From Pogonophryne albipinna (Eukaryota > Chordata > Actinopteri > Perciformes > Artedidraconidae), in contig CM053250.1 in the NCBI GenBank assembly GCA_028583405.1, positions 416,539 to 480,538 of the forward strand: a stretch of 64,000 nt of DNA. The letters run 5' to 3'. Under the pieces are notes generated by a model that had not been told where the DNA came from, did no database searches, and was given only the letters and a program-made list of their open reading frames with translations. Positions 59,432-64,000 of the stretch are shown here, in pieces. The translations under genes and the position numbers were made by a program. The stretch's first letter is position 1, and each line of letters starts with the position of its first letter.

Positions 59432-60130
59432 ATGAAAACACAATTGTGCAAAATTAGCTTAAGTACAGGAACATATTAAAATAACTATATACATATAATG
59501 CAAAACACTTATTTTTTAAAATGCACACACACACACATGTTTTATTAAAGCAAAAGACACTGTGTAGCGGAGGTTAATGTAACGTTAGTTTAATATGCTG
59601 GTTAAATGCAACAACTTTTCGGTTTCACCGGTAGGATTTCTACGGTCTTGGTCATGCTGACTCATATGACTCAAATGACTCAAATGACTCGTATGATCCG
59701 GATCTCTTCAATGATTGACTCAGAAGACTCCGAGTCCATAAAATGATCCGGATTTGCCATCTCTAGAAGAAACCGGCTCGAGTGCGCTAGAATTTGAAAA
59801 TACACAACCGGAAAAAATCTGCCCTTTCCTTACAGAGCCCCTCCTCCAACACACACGAACGCGCACATGACCAATGAGGGCACGAGATCAGTTTGTGCCC
59901 CGATTGGAGGCTGACAGGCAGGTAGGCCATCCAGTTACTTTAGCCGGGTCGGCTCAGATGATTGGTCGTGCTTTTTACAGCGCCACGGCTTCCACAGATG
60001 ACATTTCTTTATGTATTTTTTGTCAAAGCACTTCAGATATTCATTGCAATCGGGATGTTAAGAGAATTCCATGGAATATAACAACAAGTGTATCTCGAGC
60101 CGGTTTCTCAAACTTACCTACCCCACCTTT
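58496..60130. mobile_element. TTAA-type MITE split by a hAT
   Basis: Left TTAAAGGTGGGGTAGGTC, right ACCTACCCCACCTTTC. The body from 59770 (GGCTCGAGTGCGCTAGAAT, GACCAATGA, ATTGGTCGTGCTTTTTACAG) matches 49066-49385. It contains 60 bp (GGGCACGAGATCAGTTTGTG and following) absent from the other copy. Confidence 0.82.
58527..59765. mobile_element. hAT-type element with perfect 8-bp duplication
   Basis: Ends TAGAGATGGGCGAGTC and GATTTGCCATCTCTA, flanked by identical GAAGAAAC (58519-58526 and 59766-59773). It holds a GAGCCGTGAGT tandem segment bounded by inverted arms (58724-58800 and 58985-59080) and an (ATT) run at 59369-59430. No transposase. Confidence 0.88.
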
Positions 60131-60760
60131 CAGAGACACAATTATGTATTTTTCTCTGGAGCAACTAGACTGTAGCAGAAATGAATGGCATATATAATAA
60201 AATGCAATATACTTATTGTATTTAACTTAGTTTAACCTTTCAACTTTGCATTATATCATCAAATGCCTGTGAACATTGTACCTTTGGAGATTATGTTTTC
60301 CACCACTGGAGGTTCTTTAAGGATAACACTTGTCCTCAAGATGAACCAACTTTTTATACTCACATAAAAGTAGTGGATAGAAGTGCACATTTACTCGTAT
60401 TTTATTTGCTGATCTTCTGCTACAAAAAAAAGTAGCCTAAGAGAAATGATGTAAGATTATTGTTTGATGCACGTACACTATTGTTACACAAGCTATTCCA
60501 TGATTTCTGCTACAAAAGAACGTTTAAACGTTTAGTGTCTCTACTGTGACATGTCTCCATGCGTTAATGTTCAAAAAGGTCAGTCTCCAATAGAAGTGTG
60601 AGTGTTACTTAGTGATGTGTTCAAGGAGTCCAATGGAAGCGTTTAAACCACATAAGAAATACATCTAGGTTATTACGTATTAAAACGGTTTTAAAGGTGT
60701 TAATTATGTAACATTTTGGAGGCAATGTTTAGTTGCTGAGCTGAATGTATTGCTTCATAC

Positions 60761-61317
60761 CAGGGGTGTCAAAATAAAAAAATGGGTACTAGTCGAGGGC
60801 CGGACTGGCTCAGTGTTTATTGCAAAACTTATTGAAATGAACTCATTGCACATATTAAACCTGGAACTAACAAAGCTTCAATTATTGCCTATAAAAACAA
60901 CATTAAATAATCAGTTGCATTCATTTCTTACGGCTCTATCTGCAGATTTTCCAGAGTCATTTCTTATGAGTACATTTTTCCTCAGGCCAACAACAGCTTC
61001 AACAAAACTATTCCCCTCAAAGAAAAACCAAACATGCCCTGTTGGCGTGAGAGAGAAAGTGCAGAAGGAAACATCCATTAAACTCAGTGTGCTGCTCTGT
61101 GATGCTAGTTCAGATACTTGGCATCTCATCTTGGGTGCAAGGTCATCAAAGTTTGGGGTCAGGCACTGAGCGGAGGAGACCCTCAGGATGGAGTGAAGGT
61201 GTGCGTGCAATATACCGGCGGGCCAGATCTAATAGGAATTAGAAATTATCCTGCGGGTTGAAATTAAATCCACCAAGGGCCTGATTTGGCCCCCGGGCCT
61301 TGAGTTTGACACATGTG
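60761..61317 (-). mobile_element. hAT element remnant with transposase fragment
   Basis: Left CAGGGGTGTCAAAATAAA, right CCTTGAGTTTGACACATGTG, flanked by CTTCATAC and CTTTATAC (7/8). The minus strand encodes a 99-codon piece of a hAT (Charlie/ZBED-like) transposase C-terminus (ILRVSSAQCLTPNFDDLAPK; DVSFCTFSLT). Same family as 23390-23975. Confidence 0.78.
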
Positions 61318-61784
61318 CTTTATACAGAGAGGAATTTCTGTTATCTGGTGAGAATATGGTGCACAAATGAAATGAAACACCTTTATTCCAAAAAAAATTT
61401 AAACAGAGTTATCACAATCTGACTGCTGAATTCTCAAGTGTTTGTATTTTTTCAAGAGGACAGACTGTTCCGGTGGTATTTGCTGCATTTATAGTGTGTG
61501 TATAGAAAAAGTGTTTATTTATGAGCTGGACACTGTTAATTACCCCTGCTTGCTCAGCTAATTATCTCCAACTTCAAAGACATGTTAACCCCCAGAGACC
61601 CAGAGAGCCCGTATGAGACGACGAGCTCAGCACGCCCGGAAATATCTGCTAATTGGAAGAAAATGTCGAGTCATTAGCAAATTATTCACAGGATGCATGA
61701 CCGAGAAGAACTGGACCCAACGGTGTTCCCATTCCTTTATGGGGTTATATGGGTTTTTCTGCATGTAAATGGTCTGCAAAGGCT

Positions 61785-61990
61785 ACAATTCTGACTTTTT
61801 TATTAAAATCTAAAAATGCTGACTTTTTTCTGAAAATCTAAAAATTCAGACTTTTTTCTGAAAATCATTATTTTTTCACTTTTTTTCAGAAAATGTCAAC
61901 ATTCTGACTTTTGCCTGGATATCTCATAATTCTGACTTTTTCCAGAATTTCTAAAATGTTTGACTTTATTCTGAGAATGAAAATCTCAAC
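61785..61990 (+). repeat. Degenerate ATTCTGACTTTTT tandem
   Basis: Irregular units TCTGACTTTTTTCTGAAAATC of roughly 25-35 bp repeated about seven times; a common fish low-complexity repeat with relatives at 31745-31870. Confidence 0.65.
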
Positions 61991-62162
61991 ATTCTGACTT
62001 ATTTCTCAAAATTGCAAAATATCTGAAAGGTCTGATTCAGACAGAGGGTGATCAGAGGTGCTGCAGCAAGTATGAGAACAACCTTGTTGAACATTAAAGC
62101 ATGGAGACATGTCCCAGTAGGAACAACACATATCAATATGAACCTGAAATTGAGCTTAATAC

Positions 62163-62484
62163 ACTGGAAAAAATGCTGCTCCAAAAACAAGTTAAACAAT
62201 AATGAAAATAAGCTGTTTTCACTAAATAAGTACAACAATCTGTCAATAGAACAAGTGAACATTTACTTGGTAAGATTTATTGAAATAAGAAGGGATATTT
62301 AGATGAGTCAGATGTAATTGTAATTAGATGGAGAACTCATTCTGAACTATATTTGACCAGAATCAGGAAATGTTACAAAATATGCCGCAAATGCTCAGAA
62401 GTTTTCTGTTTTCTGATGTTAGTTGTTGATTTTCTAATAAATATGTAAAAAAATATGTTTCATCTGAGAAACAACTCAAAATAC
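62163..62484. mobile_element. CACTA-like element, right end missing
   Basis: Matches 25374-25766 from CACTGGAAAAAATGCTGC to GAAACAACTCAAAATA and then stops. The remaining 70 bp of the element, including its right terminus, are replaced by GC-rich DNA leading to the 19-bp array. Confidence 0.65.
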
Positions 62485-62560
62485 TTCTAGTGGAGCCTCG
62501 CCGCGGCGAAACCGCGCCGCGCCACATAAGCGCATAGCTGCGCCGCATTTTCGGCTCAGT

Positions 62561-63310
62561 TGAGGCCCCCTCCGCAAGATGAGGCCCCCTCCGCAAGATG
62601 AGGCCCCCTCCGTAAGATGAGGCCCCCTCCGCAAGATGAGGCCCCCTCCGCAAGATGAGGCTCCCTCCGCAAGATGAGGCCCCCTCCGCAAGATGAGGCC
62701 CCCTCCGCAAGATGAGGCCCCCTCCGCAAGATGAGGCCCCCTCCGTAAGATGAGGCCCCCTCCGCAAGATGAGGCTCCCTCCGCAAGATGAGGCCCCCTC
62801 CGCAAGATGAGGCCCCCTCCGCAAGATGAGGCCCCCTCCGCAAGATGAGGCCCCCACCACAAGATGAGGCCCCCTCCGCAAGGTGAGGCCCCCTCCGTAA
62901 GATGAGGCCCCCTCCGCGAGGTGAGGTCCCCTCCGCAAGATGAGGCTCCCTCCGCAAGATGAGGCCCCCTCCGTAAGATGAGGCCCCCTCCGCAAGATGA
63001 GGCCCCCTCCGCAAGATGAGGCCCCCTCCGCGAGGTGAGGCCCCCTCCGTGAGATGAGGCCCCCTCCGCGAGATGAGGCCCCCTCCGCGAGATGAGGCCC
63101 CCTCCGCGAGGTGAGGCCCCCTCCGTAAGATGAGGCCCCCTCCGTAAGATGAGGCCCCCTCCGCGAGGTGAGGCCCCCTCCGCAAGATGAGGCCCCCTCC
63201 GTAAGATGAGGCCCCCTCCGCAAGATGAGGCCCCCTCCGCGAGGTGAGGCCCCCTCCGTAATATGAGGCCCCCTACGTAAGATGAGGCCCCCTCGGCGAG
63301 GTGAGTCCCC
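62561..63310. repeat. 19-bp GC-rich minisatellite, about 39 copies
   Basis: Unit GATGAGGCCCCCTCCGCAA; variants CGTAA, CGCGA and GAGGTGAGG. Three minus-strand frames stay open (EGASSCGGGLILRRGPHLA, exactly 19 residues for 57 bp), explained by the absence of stops in the unit. A GC-rich lead-in (62493-62545, GCCGCGGCGAAACCGCGCCG) precedes it. Confidence 0.95.
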
Positions 63311-64000
63311 ACGCAGTCTGCATGATCGGCCTGTAGGGAGGGACGGCCCTGTGTCCCTCCTCTCATCCGTCAAGAGCTGAAAAAGAAGAAGTTTCTCGCT
63401 TCATTAGGAACTCTCACCGCTCACCTTTTAACTGTGGTGAGAGCGAGCTGCTGATTGACAACACGCTAATTAACCAATCAGGCACCTGTGTGGTCACTCC
63501 GAGTGCAATTACCTTCTGCCCGCTCCCCTGCTTCCTGTTCAGCCAATCTGTCGGCCTGCGAGAGCCTAATGACCCGCTAATAAGACGAGCGCTCCAGAGT
63601 CCATCTTAATGAAAATCAGCCCCCCCCCTTCCTCTCGACGCCGCCGTGGATCCTGAAGCGGCTCCTTGACCTTTCGTCACCTCAGCGTGCCGAGAAGCCA
63701 CATGGCATTAGAGATTATTAAAAAGCAGAGATGATTTCCTGAAGAAGCCTACGAATTAAATCTCTGCTCTGAAAGAGAAATGAATCAACGGCCTCTCAGC
63801 ACGAAATGAAAAACCTGCTCTTTGGTTTTTGTCCACTATACTCTCACCTCTCGATCCCCAGGTCATTATCGGACGTGATTGGATGAAGCTGCCTGGACAC
63901 GGCTTCACTCCAGGGGGAAGACCCTCGCTCCAAAACATCCACATCTCCAGCGTTTTGTTGGAATAAAAAGCAAATGAGTTAGTGGACTGTTTCCACTTTC
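63311..64000. other. No feature seen
   Basis: Ordinary composition, a short C-run at 63620-63628, no exon with recognisable coding content and no repeat that I could match inside the window. Confidence 0.5.

Noticed and set aside
62363..63373. 336-codon minus-strand frame with GASSCGGGLILRRGPHL repeats
   Set aside because: Periodic 19-bp array read three units at a time; three frames are equally open.

Overview
The window is nuclear DNA of a ray-finned (teleost) fish. The evidence is four vertebrate genes with GT-AG introns, a dense load of fish-type hAT, TTAA-inserting and CACTA-like DNA transposons, L2/RTE-type LINE tails and tRNA-derived SINEs, and very long simple repeats. I could not run any search, so gene names rest on recognising protein motifs.

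Layout. 1-2236: transposon debris with no convincing gene. 2237-3655 (-): single-exon kbtbd13, a BTB-Kelch adaptor for CUL3. 4422-13995: a three-level nest. A hAT-like element (ends CAGGGTTC / GAACCCTG) is interrupted by a second hAT-like element at 4917-13422. Inside that one, a 35/36-bp minisatellite has grown to nearly 8 kb and carries four near-identical 313-bp 3' ends of a LINE, which makes a higher-order repeat. 16087-20971 (+): pim3-type serine/threonine kinase, six coding exons. 25202-34483 (+): ftsj1, tRNA 2'-O-methyltransferase, ten coding exons, with introns full of nested transposons and two large TG tracts. 35600-53043 (+): brd1 (BRPF2), scaffold of the HBO1/MOZ acetyltransferase complexes, a 5' non-coding exon plus ten coding exons. 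The reading frame of brd1 as written needs two 1-base corrections beside homopolymers. 54350-57120: a 2.8-kb TCCATC-type array that is the overgrown 3' tail of a LINE lying on the minus strand at 57121-57491. 58496-60130: nested transposons. 62561-63310: a 19-bp GC-rich minisatellite. 63311-64000: no gene seen.

The genes do not form an operon-like functional unit; pim3, ftsj1 and brd1 are simply consecutive on the plus strand. pim3 and brd1 are also close together in human (22q13.33), which supports the orthology calls. ftsj1 is on human Xp11.23 beside PIM2, so this fish block mixes two human neighbourhoods.

I found no convincing new enzyme or defence system. The most unusual content is structural: a LINE-containing higher-order minisatellite inside nested hAT elements; the same hAT family overgrown from a different internal segment inside a brd1 intron; a 229-bp TG tract that is itself the 3' splice-site region of ftsj1 exon 8 and splits the probable catalytic glutamate codon; and a copy of the pim3 3' UTR end inside the same ftsj1 intron.
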